A stretch of 64,000 bases of DNA. It comes from Linderina pennispora (Eukaryota > Kickxellomycota > Kickxellomycetes > Kickxellales > Kickxellaceae). The number at the start of each line of letters is the position of its first letter. The stretch's first letter is position 1. The position numbers were made by a program, and so were the translations under genes. A model generated the notes under the pieces. The model made no database searches, had not been told where the DNA came from, and saw only the letters and a program-made list of their open reading frames with translations. The stretch is taken from contig NW_024468255.1 of assembly GCF_002104995.1 (NCBI RefSeq), positions 124,001 to 188,000 of the forward strand, in the 5' to 3' direction. Positions 11,536 through 20,807 of the stretch are shown piece after piece.

Positions 11536-12264
11536 TCCCTGTACGTTTTAATGATACCTTCTTTCTTGATCCCAGACCTCCACCCTTTCCCACAACCTTA
11601 ATGCAAGATGCTTGTCAACAACAGAACCCTCGACAAAGTTGTTAAAAAAGAATAAAGTGATTCCCTGGGAACTGCACAGTATTGTTGTGATCGCCCACTC
11701 CTAGGCTGGTGTTGCTGCTGGCCGATTTGTGTGCTCTGCCAGTCATCTCGATCCTCAGCTTCGGAAATCTACGATGCAGCTGCGCAGCCCTACATTGTGA
11801 CCAGATAATGTTGAACTGTGCTACTACGGATATCCGATATCAATTGGCAATATCAGCAAGAACGGTTGGCGAATTAATGGCACTGAGGCAAAATACCATC
11901 GGGCCCAGGCACCGCAGTGTGACTAAGTGTCAAATGACCGCTGCAATCCAATGTGCTTTGAAGGGTGTACTAATTCCGCAGTAGTCAAACATAAAACGGA
12001 ACTAATCATCCGACAGCATTGGGCTCATCGGAGCTGATTTCTGGTTGATGCAGCTGTACTGGGCCTCAAAGCAAAGTGCGACTACTTTGACAAACCGGCG
12101 ACATATGTTTAAACCCAACTATATGATGGAGACCAAATAAATTCATGGCTGAGGGATGCGATGGTAGCAAACCAAAAGTATTAACGTGCCAGCAAAAACA
12201 GCGAATATCACGCGATATAAACGTACAAATAAAGTGTGGGCCAATAGTACTATATCATACACAG
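11536..12264. other. Intergenic, no supported gene
   Basis: About 730 bp between the bZIP gene and the left arm of the inverted duplication. Only short open frames; nothing recognised. Confidence 0.5.
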
Positions 12265-12436
12265 ACCATATGTACCTACGAAACTATGCCAGTGGAATAG
12301 CGTCTGTGCTTGCTGCCCAACGAAGACAATAGAAGATGAACTGGTAGAAATCAGCTCTCAGTAGCCTATCTTTGCCTTATGTATAGTTTGATTTTTGAAA
12401 AATCAGAAGTTGGACACGGCTTTGTTGTTCGATTCG

Positions 12437-12531
12437 CCGACAATAGCTCAGTTGGTAGAGCGGGAGACTGTAGTGGAATTGAAAAAATTCTTGAAATCTC
12501 TAGGCCACCTGTTCGAATCAGGTTTGTCGGA
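12437..12531 (+). tRNA. tRNA-Tyr (GTA), intron-containing
   Basis: Acceptor stem CCGACAA pairs with TTGTCGG, discriminator A. The D arm is AGCTCAGTTGGTAGAGC. The anticodon is GTA in GGAGACTGTAG, followed by an A/T-rich intron of about 20 nt directly 3' of the anticodon region, the standard place for eukaryotic tRNA introns. The T arm is CCTGTTCGAATCAGG. A second copy, one base shorter in the intron, is at 48015-48108. Confidence 0.95.
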
Positions 12532-13472
12532 TTCTTTTTGAACATCATTTTTCTTGCTGGAAATTGGTTTTTTGGTTCTGAAATTGTTGTCATTGCTAGG
12601 AATGAAGGCAGGTTTGCTGGTAGCGCCTGTGTGTGCTCTTGTTGCTTTTTTTTTCTTTTTTTGTGCATATAGCTGGTGCTCATCTTGTGTAGCAACACCA
12701 TGCTCTGTGTGTCCGGCCACCAAGAACCTGCTTCTTTATCTGTATCTGCATGGCCATTTTGCCATCTGTCAACTATAAGATGCTCGGATGGCTGGTTCCA
12801 TAGACGCTATCTCGCCAGTACTGTTTGTAGATACTGTCGCTGCACTTCAAGTATGCGTATAAAAGCAGCTGGCACCAGAGTACCACACCAGCCTGATGGG
12901 ACCGTGAACGCACCTGGTGCATAGCAAACGCTCTTGGACCCAACAAAACGAAGGGCTGCCCTCCCTAGACTCTTTATCCTTGCTATGATTTTCTCATGAT
13001 GCTCGTGAGCAGCACTCAATTGTTAGCAAACGACATGTGCATCTAGCGCACTAAGTAAAGTGCGAGCTATACAAGTTCCTATCGACTTTATAGATGCGTC
13101 CACTTCCCTCAAATTATATACTTGGGTTTGAAGAGCGGGTGATGGCGTCTGCAGTTGCTGCCAGTGGCCGTGACGCCGTATTTGCAGGTGTCGTTGCGGA
13201 AGAATAAAAGACAATAGGCAGACGATACATATACAGCAGCAAATATGGATACGAGACTCATACAGATGCCAAAAAAAAGAGGTACAGCGCTTTCTACGGT
13301 GAGACTACCCAGAGGTAGCACGGAACACTTGGCAATGGCCCCAGCCGACAATGTGGCAGCACTAGAGTTGCTTGGTGCTCACAGCATGGTGTGGTGGCCA
13401 GCACCACGACGCATCGCGAGAAACAGCAAAAAGATGGCAAAGCAGCCCAGGAGGGGAAGAAAGCAAAAGAGA
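12532..13472. other. Spacer inside the left arm
   Basis: About 940 bp between the two tRNAs, duplicated at 47074-48014. Open frames present in both copies differ at start and Cys/Arg codons, so none is supported as coding. Includes a T-rich tract near 12645-12662. Confidence 0.5.
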
Positions 13473-13546
13473 TGCTCACTACAGGGGTCGAACCTGTGAC
13501 CTACGCGTTATTAGCACGTCGCTCTAACCGACTGAGCTAAGCGAGC
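13473..13546 (-). tRNA. tRNA-Ile (AAT)
   Basis: On the minus strand the 74 nt fold into a full cloverleaf. Acceptor stem GCTCGCT pairs with AGTGAGC (one G-T), D arm GCTC/GAGC, anticodon stem ACGTG/CGCGT around loop CTAATAA (anticodon AAT), T arm ACAGG/CCTGT with loop TTCGACC. No intron. An identical copy is at 47000-47073. Confidence 0.95.
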
Positions 13547-13786
13547 CGAACCAACTAGTGGATCCTCTTGTTGAGGTCACGCAATTTTTTTGTGTACATG
13601 AAACTCCCACTCTGTGGTACATTTTCTTGACAGCAGTCTCAGCCGCTCTGGCTCTTTGAGCAGCAAGAGGAGCTCATTTTGTCACGGATCATGCCGAGCA
13701 CTGCAGCTGGGACTTTCGAGTCTTTGCTTTAGATTGTATTGGTGTGAGAAATAGAGCGAAGTGGGTAGTTACATGGTGTTTTTGGT

Positions 13787-14605
13787 TTAGGCGCACTTGG
13801 GGTATGCCTGGGCGTTGGTGGGAGCCTTGGCAAGCTTGACCTCGGCATTGCGGCGGCGCGTCAGGCCAGACAGAACACGGCCACCAGCCTTGTTCCACTT
13901 GGGCAGCTCGCCGGCAATGACGGTGCTCGGGTTCTCACCAGCATTCAGGCGCTTGACCAGGTTCGATGACTGGGCGCCGCCGCAGCCAACATTGAACACC
14001 CACGACACCAGCGCACCCCACTGGTTCTGGTTGAGCTTGACCTTGCCGTTCAGGTACTTGCCCAGGCACGTGTACTTGGGGATATCGTCCTTGAGCAGAG
14101 CCTCGGCGGTGGCCTGGGTCAGCGGGAACTTGTACTTGACCTCCTTGCAGCCCTTGGTCTGGCACAGGTGGCCGTAGCCGACGGTGGGCAGACCGATGGG
14201 ATCGGGAGCCGGGCTCTTGACGAAGCCCTCGAACTCCTTGATCAGGTTGAGCGAGGCGGCGTTGACGCTCTTGCAGTATCCGCTCGAGGAACCGCCGCCA
14301 GTAGAGCCACCGCCGCCGGTGGATCCGCACTTCTTGGCAACATAGCCGTTCTTCCCAGTCTGGACGTAGTAGTCCGCAACATAGCACCCATGCTGGGTCT
14401 TGTCCCAGAGGTTGTTGCCGCTGACCGACGTGCCGGTTGTCTGGCACGAGAGTGTGACCTGCTCACCCTTCTTGTACGTGCGCACAACCTTGTCTGAGGT
14501 TCCCGGACCTGAGCGGCAGTTGACAGTGTCGCCCTTGATGGCGTAGCCGGAGGCAAGCTGCGAAGAAGTGGCGAGCAGGAGAGCAGCGAGTGTGACGAGC
14601 TTCAT
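13787..14605 (-). CDS. Secreted SH3-GH24 lysozyme (muramidase), copy 1
   Basis: 272 residues from the ATG at 14605. Signal peptide 1-20 ends LASG|Y. An SH3-like wall-binding module spans about 21-95, with VNCRSGPGTS, paired Cys and DKTQHGCYVADYYVQTG. A Gly/Ser/Thr linker (about 96-108) leads to a GH24 (phage T4-type) lysozyme domain, about 110-272. The catalytic triad can be aligned: E126 in EFEGF, D135 in PDPIG, T141 in TVGYGH. It should cleave MurNAc-GlcNAc bonds of bacterial peptidoglycan outside the cell. The GH24 fold is typical of phages and bacteria, and fungal GH24 muramidases with an SH3-like module are known, so an old bacterial or phage origin is inferred. A TATA box lies about 100 bp upstream and two MADS-type elements 370-455 bp upstream. 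The copy at 45942-46760 differs at three residues. Confidence 0.95.
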   Translation of the reverse strand: MKLVTLAALLLATSSQLASGYAIKGDTVNCRSGPGTSDKVVRTYKKGEQVTLSCQTTGTSVSGNNLWDKTQHGCYVADYYVQTGKNGYVAKKCGSTGGGGSTGGGSSSGYCKSVNAASLNLIKEFEGFVKSPAPDPIGLPTVGYGHLCQTKGCKEVKYKFPLTQATAEALLKDDIPKYTCLGKYLNGKVKLNQNQWGALVSWVFNVGCGGAQSSNLVKRLNAGENPSTVIAGELPKWNKAGGRVLSGLTRRRNAEVKLAKAPTNAQAYPKCA

Positions 14606-14706
14606 CTTTTTCGTATGTGTTTTGCGGAGGCCGTGTGAAGACTGGAGGGTAGATTGTTGTTTATCCTGTTGGTAATGGACTGGTCGTGACAGGCAACAGC
14701 GCTTCC

Positions 14707-14714
14707 TTTATATA
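14707..14714 (-). promoter_or_regulatory. TATA box of lysozyme copy 1
   Basis: TATATAAA on the minus strand, about 102 bp before the ATG; the same spacing holds in the right-arm copy. Confidence 0.75.
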
Positions 14715-14971
14715 CACAACTGGCTCCTGAATACAAGCATGAGGTATGGACTCGCTGTCGTAATATGCATAGTCGATAATTCTATTATTAGCACCCATGT
14801 CTGCATATCGCTTGTTTACTCTTCGGGCTGTGCTGCTGAATGGAAATTACCATTAGGCGGTCACTCATGCACAGCGTGCTGCTGCCAGAAATAAGCACTG
14901 ACCTAGAAGGTTTCGATAGTGTGCTTACGAAGCGAAGGCTTTATCCATGACGCCCGGCTTCCAGAATGTAT

Positions 14972-14981
14972 CTAAAAATAA
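14972..14981 (+). promoter_or_regulatory. MEF2/Rlm1-type MADS-box element, lysozyme copy 1
   Basis: CTAAAAATAA, about 367 bp upstream of the lysozyme ATG. It matches the MEF2/Rlm1 consensus YTAWWWWTAR. It recurs in the other wall-hydrolase promoters of this window. Confidence 0.6.
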
Positions 14982-15059
14982 ACCGACGTGCTGAATCCAC
15001 ATAGTGCAAGCCCCAGGACGATCTCTTGTAAGCGCGCATGAGCTTGCAGTTCCAATGGT

Positions 15060-15069
15060 CTAAAAATAA
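15060..15069 (+). promoter_or_regulatory. Second MEF2/Rlm1-type element, lysozyme copy 1
   Basis: CTAAAAATAA, about 455 bp upstream of the ATG and 88 bp from the first site. Both sites are kept in the right arm. Confidence 0.6.
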
Positions 15070-15193
15070 ATTGTCGAGATACAGACTAATGCTGCTGCCT
15101 GACAAAACCGCTATTTACGTTTATTCAGCTAGCAGCGAGTTGGTGCTATGTCTCGATATGCAAATAGGTCTTGTGCAGACTACACACAATCCA

Positions 15194-15785
15194 AGCATGA
15201 AAGTTGGATATACGTTCCCAGTGTATACTTGTGAATGCGGTGATAATGCATTGAGTTAATTGGTAGGAATATTTGAAAAGCAGCCATGAATACATCACAA
15301 TTCATATCAACAATGAGAGGCGAGTACATTACGTGCAATCTGTATAGCAATTGAGCATTTCCTGCTCAATATTGATTACGCAGAATGCCTTGTCAGTGAA
15401 AAGATAATAGGGAGCAGACATGGCGTGTCAGTGCTACAGCTGTGCACCAATGCAATGCGTCCATTTGTCAGCTGAATGGTATTGTTCGTACACTAAGCCA
15501 GCGGAGGTATGTCTCAGTCTCTATAAATATACGCTGTAATCAACACGAAAAATATGCATGCTCACGCTGGGCGGACTATGCTGTATATACCTGGTATTGC
15601 TCCGTCTATACCTCTCTTCCAGACACACGCACCATTCTAGAGATATCAACTCTTTGAGCCTTTGACTATCGTGGTTATCCATCCACCTCCTTTGCAAACA
15701 TGTTACCAGATGATCAACACGGTAAAGATACTCACTGATAGTGGGGTGGTTCATCAGAAAACGACTGGAGTGAATAAGCCATGTT
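15194..15785. other. Intergenic between left arm and COQ5-like pseudogene
   Basis: About 590 bp, A/T-rich; short open frames without recognisable content. Confidence 0.4.
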
Positions 15786-16240
15786 CCACTATCGCAGAAA
15801 GATATGATTGTGCCCACACCAGCACGCCATTCAACCCAATTTTTGAAAGCAAAGAAGTGCTTATCAAACACATTGCTCCAAATCCAGGTGACAGGCTCCT
15901 GGATATGGCAGCAGGATCCAGGCGCATGGACATATACTATCTGCAGTGCTAGTATGAGACGAACTGCGGCTCTGCGTCGTCTGTGGTGCTATTTGATCTA
16001 AACCAAGGGAGGTTTGGTTATGCAAAAAAACAAATTGCGCGATACAAAGTGGGCAAAAGATGGAAGATTGGATTAAGTGCGAGGGAATGCAGACGATCTA
16101 CTGGTGTTCCTGGGCAGCCTGTTTGGTATTTACTGCTGGAAGCTGGGTTTCCACAACATGCCGAATCGTGACAAGGTGCTGAAGGAAGTATTTTACGTAC
16201 CCAAGCCTGGTGGCACGCTCGCAGATGTGGAGTGCAATAG
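15786..16240 (+). pseudogene. COQ5-like C-methyltransferase pseudogene
   Basis: Pieces of a ubiquinone-biosynthesis methyltransferase appear in order but broken. First comes STIAERYD, matching the N-terminal S-V-A-x-x-Y-D of the family, then NPGDRLLDMAAGS for the SAM-binding motif I. A TAG stop follows, then VVLFDLNQGRFGYAKKQI for the acidic strand-2 motif in the same frame. After a frame change comes FHNMPNRDKVLKEVFYVPKPGG, the late conserved block. Family members read this last part as G-I-R-N-x-x-x-x-D-K-V-L-x-E-x-x-R-V-L-K-P-G-G. The conserved G-G-T-G-D-I is replaced by AAGSRRMDI. With at least one stop and one frameshift and the middle part missing, it is a relic; a working COQ5 must lie elsewhere. 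It adjoins the inner edge of the left duplication arm. Confidence 0.75.
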
Positions 16241-16261
16241 CGGGGCAGGGGGATAGGCAAA

Positions 16262-16486
16262 ATGGGAATGCAAGCTTTATACATGTTTATCAGAGTGGTT
16301 TTCAAGAAAACAAAGGCCAAGGACATGGCGCAGGTAGAAAACATGGTCACAAGTGCTATGGCGTTTCAACATCCTCCGGAATCTGGTGTAGAGATAAATG
16401 CAGCAGTATTCAGCACTAAGAGCAAGGGGTTCGAGTATGGCACATGCGGTCTAGCTGTAGGGTACTTTGGCACCAAGCCTCTGTAG
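16262..16486 (+). pseudogene. Gene remnant of unknown identity
   Basis: A 74-codon open frame ending FEYGTCGLAVGYFGTKPL. It looks like the C-terminal end of a larger protein because it has a protein-like composition and no start context. It directly follows the COQ5-like relic but does not resemble COQ5. I do not recognise the family. Confidence 0.3.
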
Positions 16487-16599
16487 TTTCTACATGTACA
16501 ACAATAAAAGTGGCTAGGGGTTTATCAGCAAGGAAAGAGGAGTAGGAATACTAAGTACAGATGGTGATGGCAGAGTTACAAAATGAGGGGTTGGTGGTG

Positions 16600-16860
16600 C
16601 TAATAGATGTGGGCGGCAGTGCGGGTTTTCAGGAACGGCACGGTGACGATCTGGCCATCGCGGGTATAATTTTTGGCAATCTCGTCGTGGGCAGTAATAC
16701 AGATAGGCGTGACGGCGCCTGGGAACCACGGCAGGTGCCTGAACCAAAAGCGCTTTTCGGTCGAATACATGGTCTTGGAATTCCAGCTCCCCAAGGAGTC
16801 GTGCGGGGTGCGGTACATGAAGCGCTCGAGGTTCGACTTGACCTTGCTCTGTTACTCGAG
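16600..16860 (-). pseudogene. C-terminal gene remnant of unknown identity, with an internal stop
   Basis: On the minus strand, protein-like sequence runs ERFMYRTPHDSLGSW...HLPWFPGAVTPICIT...NYTRDGQIVTVPFLKTR. It extends upstream through an in-frame TAA into KTEDCLRLE, so the frame is broken. The aromatic- and Pro-rich composition suggests an ancient coding sequence, but I cannot name it. Confidence 0.35.
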
Positions 16861-17414
16861 CCGCAGGCAGTCCTCGGTTTTGTGTAGGTGGGCAATATTG
16901 TTTTAAACCTAGGGGTGGTAGTGTACTAGACAAAACATCATTATATCTGAGCCAGGCAGCTGGTTTGATCCTAGTATACCCGGCCATGAGCATGGAGTTG
17001 ATTATGCTCCGCTAGGGATGCACTATTGCAATTGACCACATGGTATATACTAACAGGTACGTTGTCATTGGCAGCGGGTGGGCGATATAGCAAAAATATA
17101 GTGCTGCCATGCATGCCAGCGGATGCCTCCGTAGAGGCCTTGCAAGTACTTCAGTAATTCTTGCCTTTAGCTCTACTGCTTGTCAAAGGCGATGCGTGTG
17201 TAGTTGAATTTCTGCTGGTCTAAACAAATGAGAAAAACAAAAAAAACATGGGCCCTAAGAGTATCACCGTTTTTGGTCCAGACGAGGCAGTAAACAGTCT
17301 AGAGAAGCGCTAATTTAGTCCACGCAACGGTTCCCAGCAAACCCGTTTCGCAACTATTTTATTTCACATTCTCGAGCAAATATACGGCAGTGACCCTGTG
17401 TAAACATCGCAAGG
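16861..17414. other. Intergenic upstream of the forkhead gene
   Basis: About 550 bp without a recognisable gene; probable promoter of the forkhead gene. Confidence 0.4.
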
Positions 17415-17561
17415 ATGCAGGCCAGCAGCGCAACTAGCAACACAAACAACAGCCGCATCGAGGAGTGCCGGCTGAAGATAAAACTACAGGACCAATACCA
17501 TTTCCAGTTCTTTTCAAAACTAATCCATCATCTCCACACGACACGCAATTCCTCGTTCTGA
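17415..17561 (+). CDS. Upstream open reading frame (48 codons) before the forkhead gene
   Basis: An ATG at 17415 opens 48 codons, beginning MQASSATSNTNNSR and ending in TGA at 17559-17561. The stop is followed by a single A and then the forkhead ATG at 17563. If the transcript starts upstream of 17415, ribosomes would translate this peptide first and reach the main ORF by reinitiation or leaky scanning. That arrangement often lowers and regulates expression of transcription factors. The peptide resembles nothing I know. Whether the mRNA includes it is not shown by the sequence. Confidence 0.4.
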   Translation: MQASSATSNTNNSRIEECRLKIKLQDQYHFQFFSKLIHHLHTTRNSSF

Positions 17562-17562
17562 A

Positions 17563-18624
17563 ATGAGTGCCTCCAACACCACGGTGCATGACCACACTGC
17601 TGGCCCAATCCACAGCCCTGGCACAGCGCTTGTAGCTGGAATGGCAAAGAAGCGGCGGCGTCCGCCATACTCGTACACTGCACTGATTGCGCAGGCGATT
17701 CTGAGTTCAGAGGACCAGAAGCTGACTCTGCGCGAAATATACGACAGCATCAACGAGATGTACCCAAAGATATGCGATGGTCCAGATATTGGCTGGCAGA
17801 ACACAATCCGTCATAACCTCAGTCTTAACCAGTGCTTCCAGCGCATCCCGCGACATCAGCTGCCACCAGAATTGAGCGCCAAGCTGCGGGGAAAGGGTAG
17901 TTACTGGACCGTTGATGTGGAGCTGATGGACCCCAGCACGCGGAAACGGCTCGAAGAGGCCATGGCGCTTGCCACTGGACATGAGATGCCAAGAAAGCGG
18001 CAGAAGACTGGGAGCAGCACAAACAGCCCGATAGCATCTCGCTACCAGAGCCCAGCATTTGCAACACCACAGTGCTTCCACGGCTCAATTTCAACACCAG
18101 CAGCACCAGCAGCCCTGTCCTCGATCCCAGCGCCCAGCACATTTATTTTCAGCAGCGCTCCGCTGCCAGTACCATTGCTGAATCACCAGCAGCCAAAAAT
18201 AGAGTTGCCACCAATTGTCTCCATGACAGCGCACCATCCCCATGCGTTGACTCCGGTGCACCGCACTTCGCATACATACTACCGGCACCTTAGCAGGGAT
18301 TTCCGCAACGAGGCCAGCACCATTCCGATTCCACGCGGCAACTCACAGGTGCCAATCACTGGGCGGTGGGAGACAGCCGTACCAGATAGTGGGTCTGCCT
18401 ACGAGTTGAGCCCAGCCCAGTACTCGCTCGAGGTTGCGGTGTCATGCTCGCGCTCAACGGCCCGCGATCTCGGCAGCAATCTGCGCACCGGCGTGTTCCA
18501 GTCGTCGACACTCCAGTCTGCAACACCGTACTCTCTGTCTCCTTCGCCCACTGCCGATGCCCAGTCTGGCAGCGACGGCGAGTCTGAGTCGACAAAGCTC
18601 TCTATAAACCACCTGTTGAACTGA
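17563..18624 (+). CDS. Forkhead-box transcription factor
   Basis: 353 residues, intronless. The forkhead DNA-binding domain spans about residues 33-128. It opens RRPPYSYTALIAQAI, has the recognition helix WQNTIRHNLSLN with the invariant N-x-x-R-H-N-L-S core, and ends in the wing segment RGKGSYWTVD. A basic PRKRQK patch after it can act as a nuclear signal. The remaining ~210 residues are Ser/Pro/Thr-rich and low in complexity, with several S/T-P sites. It is a nuclear regulator; fungal relatives drive cell-cycle or developmental genes, and which applies here cannot be told. No FHA domain is present, which argues against a direct Fkh1/Fkh2 orthologue. A short uORF ends one base before the start. 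Confidence 0.93.
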   Translation: MSASNTTVHDHTAGPIHSPGTALVAGMAKKRRRPPYSYTALIAQAILSSEDQKLTLREIYDSINEMYPKICDGPDIGWQNTIRHNLSLNQCFQRIPRHQLPPELSAKLRGKGSYWTVDVELMDPSTRKRLEEAMALATGHEMPRKRQKTGSSTNSPIASRYQSPAFATPQCFHGSISTPAAPAALSSIPAPSTFIFSSAPLPVPLLNHQQPKIELPPIVSMTAHHPHALTPVHRTSHTYYRHLSRDFRNEASTIPIPRGNSQVPITGRWETAVPDSGSAYELSPAQYSLEVAVSCSRSTARDLGSNLRTGVFQSSTLQSATPYSLSPSPTADAQSGSDGESESTKLSINHLLN

Positions 18625-19049
18625 TATACATCATTGTCTGTATTAAATCTGTCATCACAAAAGTGTATAGTAACTACCTCAGGGGCTGTGCCTTCAAAGG
18701 CTATCTCATTGGCCAAGTGTGGTAGGCAATGATGCGCGGGCTATTCGGCTGATTAAGGCAGGCTGGTGAATCTCTAGATATGCTGAGTGCCTGGCCATTT
18801 GTGCTAACCATTTATTTTACGATTTATATGGGCAGCTTGCTTGAATCTGCCACTCCACTTGCACTGGGACGTGTAGCAGACAGCAAGCACGATCCATCCC
18901 TGATTTTTCTCCTTTCGTACCTTCTGCTAGCCGTGCATTCAGCTTTGGTACCAGAGCGTTGAGTAAATAAATGTGGTGGTGAATATTTGTATTGTAACTG
19001 AAAAGGGGGGGGGGAAGTATACATTATAGACTAGTTGGGGCTCATGTAG
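18625..19049. other. Intergenic 3' flank between converging genes
   Basis: About 425 bp. Holds a hydrophobic 60-codon frame at 18780-18962 with no support, and a G10 run near 19005. Confidence 0.45.
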
Positions 19050-19268
19050 TTATCTGAGCATGATAGCGTCAACACGAGCCTGATACTTGCGCGTTGTCTG
19101 CCCCTTGGTCTTCATTTCATTGTTGAAATCGATTGTGACCGAGGATGCACGGGAGGGGGCCACTTCCAGCGAGCTCCGATTGCTGCTGTGAGACCGTCTG
19201 AAAGCAGTCCTAAGCTTGTCCGAAAAGGAAGAGCGGCGGCTTGATGTGAACGAGTCAGTGTAAGACAT
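19050..19268 (-). CDS. Small basic Ser/Arg-rich protein, member 1 of a local pair
   Basis: 72 residues from an ATG at 19268. Ser/Arg-rich N-terminal half (SRRSSFSDKLRTAFRRSHSS), then a polar middle, and a C-terminus ending RKYQARVDAIMLR-stop. A TATA box (TATAAAAG on the minus strand near 19400) lies about 130 bp upstream, which supports a real gene. The next gene on the same strand, 20082-20285, has a similar layout and ends NNEARTAAILFR-stop. The shared features are a basic amphipathic S-x-x-x-K/R-x-x-x-x-F segment and the final A-R-x-x-A-I-x-x-R. No known family recognised; function unknown. Its basic, amphipathic and phosphorylatable character could suit membrane or nucleic-acid binding, but that is only composition. 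Confidence 0.55.
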   Translation of the reverse strand: MSYTDSFTSSRRSSFSDKLRTAFRRSHSSNRSSLEVAPSRASSVTIDFNNEMKTKGQTTRKYQARVDAIMLR

Positions 19269-20081
19269 GGTAGTCAAATTGTTAGAATCGGTTGGTGTTG
19301 TAAAAGGCAAGTAGGCTGTGTAAAAACAACTGGCTGTTGCTGAGTAGTGTGAGGGGATGAGTGGTGATATGTGAGCTTAGCGAGAGCAAGGCAGATGCTT
19401 TTATACCGATGCAGCATGTTCGTATTCAGGCGATTCTGTGGTCGGTATTTTCTTTACCCGTTACCACGTTCTATTCTTTGTCAAGGCGGCATATCCGCAG
19501 CAGCAGGTTATTCTCTTCTCCCCACACTGAACCAGCTGTGCTGACCAATTCCTGGCTGATCTCTTCAAATGTGTCATGTTGCTTCGAATTATTTTTGGTC
19601 AAAATTTTGCGATCGACGGAGGTGGAAAGGTGGGGTAGAAGAGCTGCGGTCAGGAAGATTTTCTTTATCGATGCACATCTGCCAGGCGCGAGCGACTTCA
19701 AGCTGCAAAGGAGGGGGTACCATGGGCTCCGCCATGTCATAATGCTGCACTGCGCCAGTTTTCCAAACGTGAGTGCATATTGTCGACTGATGACAAATGG
19801 AGTGTAGATCAATGTTCCTGAGTCAGTGGGGATGATCAAGGTAATTATTTTCCGGCCACATCCAACAGTAGGGCATGGATTAGGATTCCGTATATTCAGC
19901 ATGGAGAGAAGACCGTCACATTTATTTCCTGTTGCGGGGAGAAGAAAGATGTAACGAAAAAAGTATGAACTTTCAAGTTCCGGCCGGAATTGGGCTCAGG
20001 GCCATGGAGGATTTTCTTGGCATTTGGCACGGAAGCGGGGGTTCTAAATGTGCGCACTTGCCATTTAGAGCTTGTACTTGA
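19269..20081. other. Intergenic between the two small basic genes
   Basis: About 810 bp, with the TATA box of the downstream gene near 19400. Open frames here have no support. Confidence 0.45.
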
Positions 20082-20285
20082 TCATCGGAAGAGAATTGCT
20101 GCGGTACGAGCCTCATTGTTGCGCTTGTGGGCGGGATGGTTCTTTTGATCGGGCGAGGGTCTTAGTGTGGTTGCAGAGTCCTTGGACTTTACTCTTTCGA
20201 GCTGAGATGATTTGGTGAAAAGTTTCTTGATCCTTTGTCTAGTTGAAGTCGACGAAGACGAGGAGACAGACGGTGGTGGCGACAT
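20082..20285 (-). CDS. Small basic Ser-rich protein, member 2 of a local pair
   Basis: 67 residues from an ATG at 20285; a longer frame starts only at a GTG. It begins MSPPPSVSSSSSTSTRQR, then a basic segment RIKKLFTKSSQLERVKSK, and ends NNEARTAAILFR-stop. That terminus mirrors 19050-19268. A TATATAAC element about 145 bp upstream (near 20430) suits a promoter. Same strand and direction as member 1 with about 0.8 kb between, so a tandem duplication followed by strong divergence is likely. No known family; function unknown. Confidence 0.5.
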   Translation of the reverse strand: MSPPPSVSSSSSTSTRQRIKKLFTKSSQLERVKSKDSATTLRPSPDQKNHPAHKRNNEARTAAILFR

Positions 20286-20807
20286 TGAGGCTTGCAGTCT
20301 GTGTTTTCGGCTGTGTGAAGGTTTGTATGTTCCGAGCACTTGGAATATTTGGTGGCCCCCAGAAATGGTCTGGTTTTGTGATAAGCAATTTGGTTGATGC
20401 GGGGGAATGTGTGCCTGCAGATGGCTGTTATATACGCTAGGCGTTATTACTCCGCATGGTGAAAAATCCGCGCTTGGTATTATCCCGGGTAAGAAGCATC
20501 ACAGGCGGAAATCTTGCGCTATCAAGGCGACTGCGGCGACACCCGGGTCTACCTCTTCACAAAACCACACGGCTTCAGTTAATGAGACATCATCAAGTAT
20601 TGACTAATGCACTCTATGGCAGCTTTCCTCTTTTGATACCGTGTGAAGACCAGGGATATAAGGCAAGTGAGGATCAAGCAAGCACATGTAAATAGGCCTT
20701 TTTTGCTTGTCATCTAGAATCTTCTTTCTGAAAATGTGGAATTCGTGTACAAAGTTTTAAGAGTGAAATCCGGTATGCAATGTGTGTGGTCCGTCGCAAA
20801 GACAGGT
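20286..20807. other. Intergenic, no supported gene
   Basis: About 520 bp; promoter of the small basic gene (TATA near 20430) and 3' flank of the formin-like gene. Confidence 0.45.

Larger units (their letters stand above)
12265..15193. repeat. Left arm of a 2.9 kb inverted segmental duplication
   Basis: This stretch matches the reverse complement of 45355-48272. It carries, in mirrored order, tRNA-Tyr, tRNA-Ile, a secreted lysozyme gene and its promoter. Outer edge: matching sequence begins near GTACCTAC at 12268, and beyond it the two copies are unrelated. Inner edge: match ends just after GTGCAGACTA near 15193. Identity is near complete in the tRNAs and lysozyme coding region (three amino-acid differences in 272) and lower, with small indels, in the spacers. 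Boundaries were set by eye and may shift by a few tens of bases. Confidence 0.92.

Noticed and set aside
13109-13261. 50-codon frame with a hydrophobic N-terminus and Cys-rich tail in the left arm, looking like a small secreted peptide
   Set aside because: In the right arm (47285-47437) the ATG is GTG, and the other differences I compared are amino-acid changing (Arg to Cys, Arg to Gly), so there is no sign of protein-level constraint.
15038-15259. Frame repeated in both arms (MSLQFQWSKNKLSRYRL...)
   Set aside because: It overlaps the duplicated lysozyme promoter, including a MADS-type site and an A/T-rich stretch; present in both arms only because the DNA was duplicated.
16429-16445. GGGGTTCGAGTATGG considered as a T-arm of another tRNA
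   Set aside because: No acceptor stem, D arm or anticodon arm at the right distances.
18780-18962. 60-residue hydrophobic frame between the forkhead and small basic genes
   Set aside because: Short, no promoter or conserved motif, and placed in the 3' flank of converging genes.
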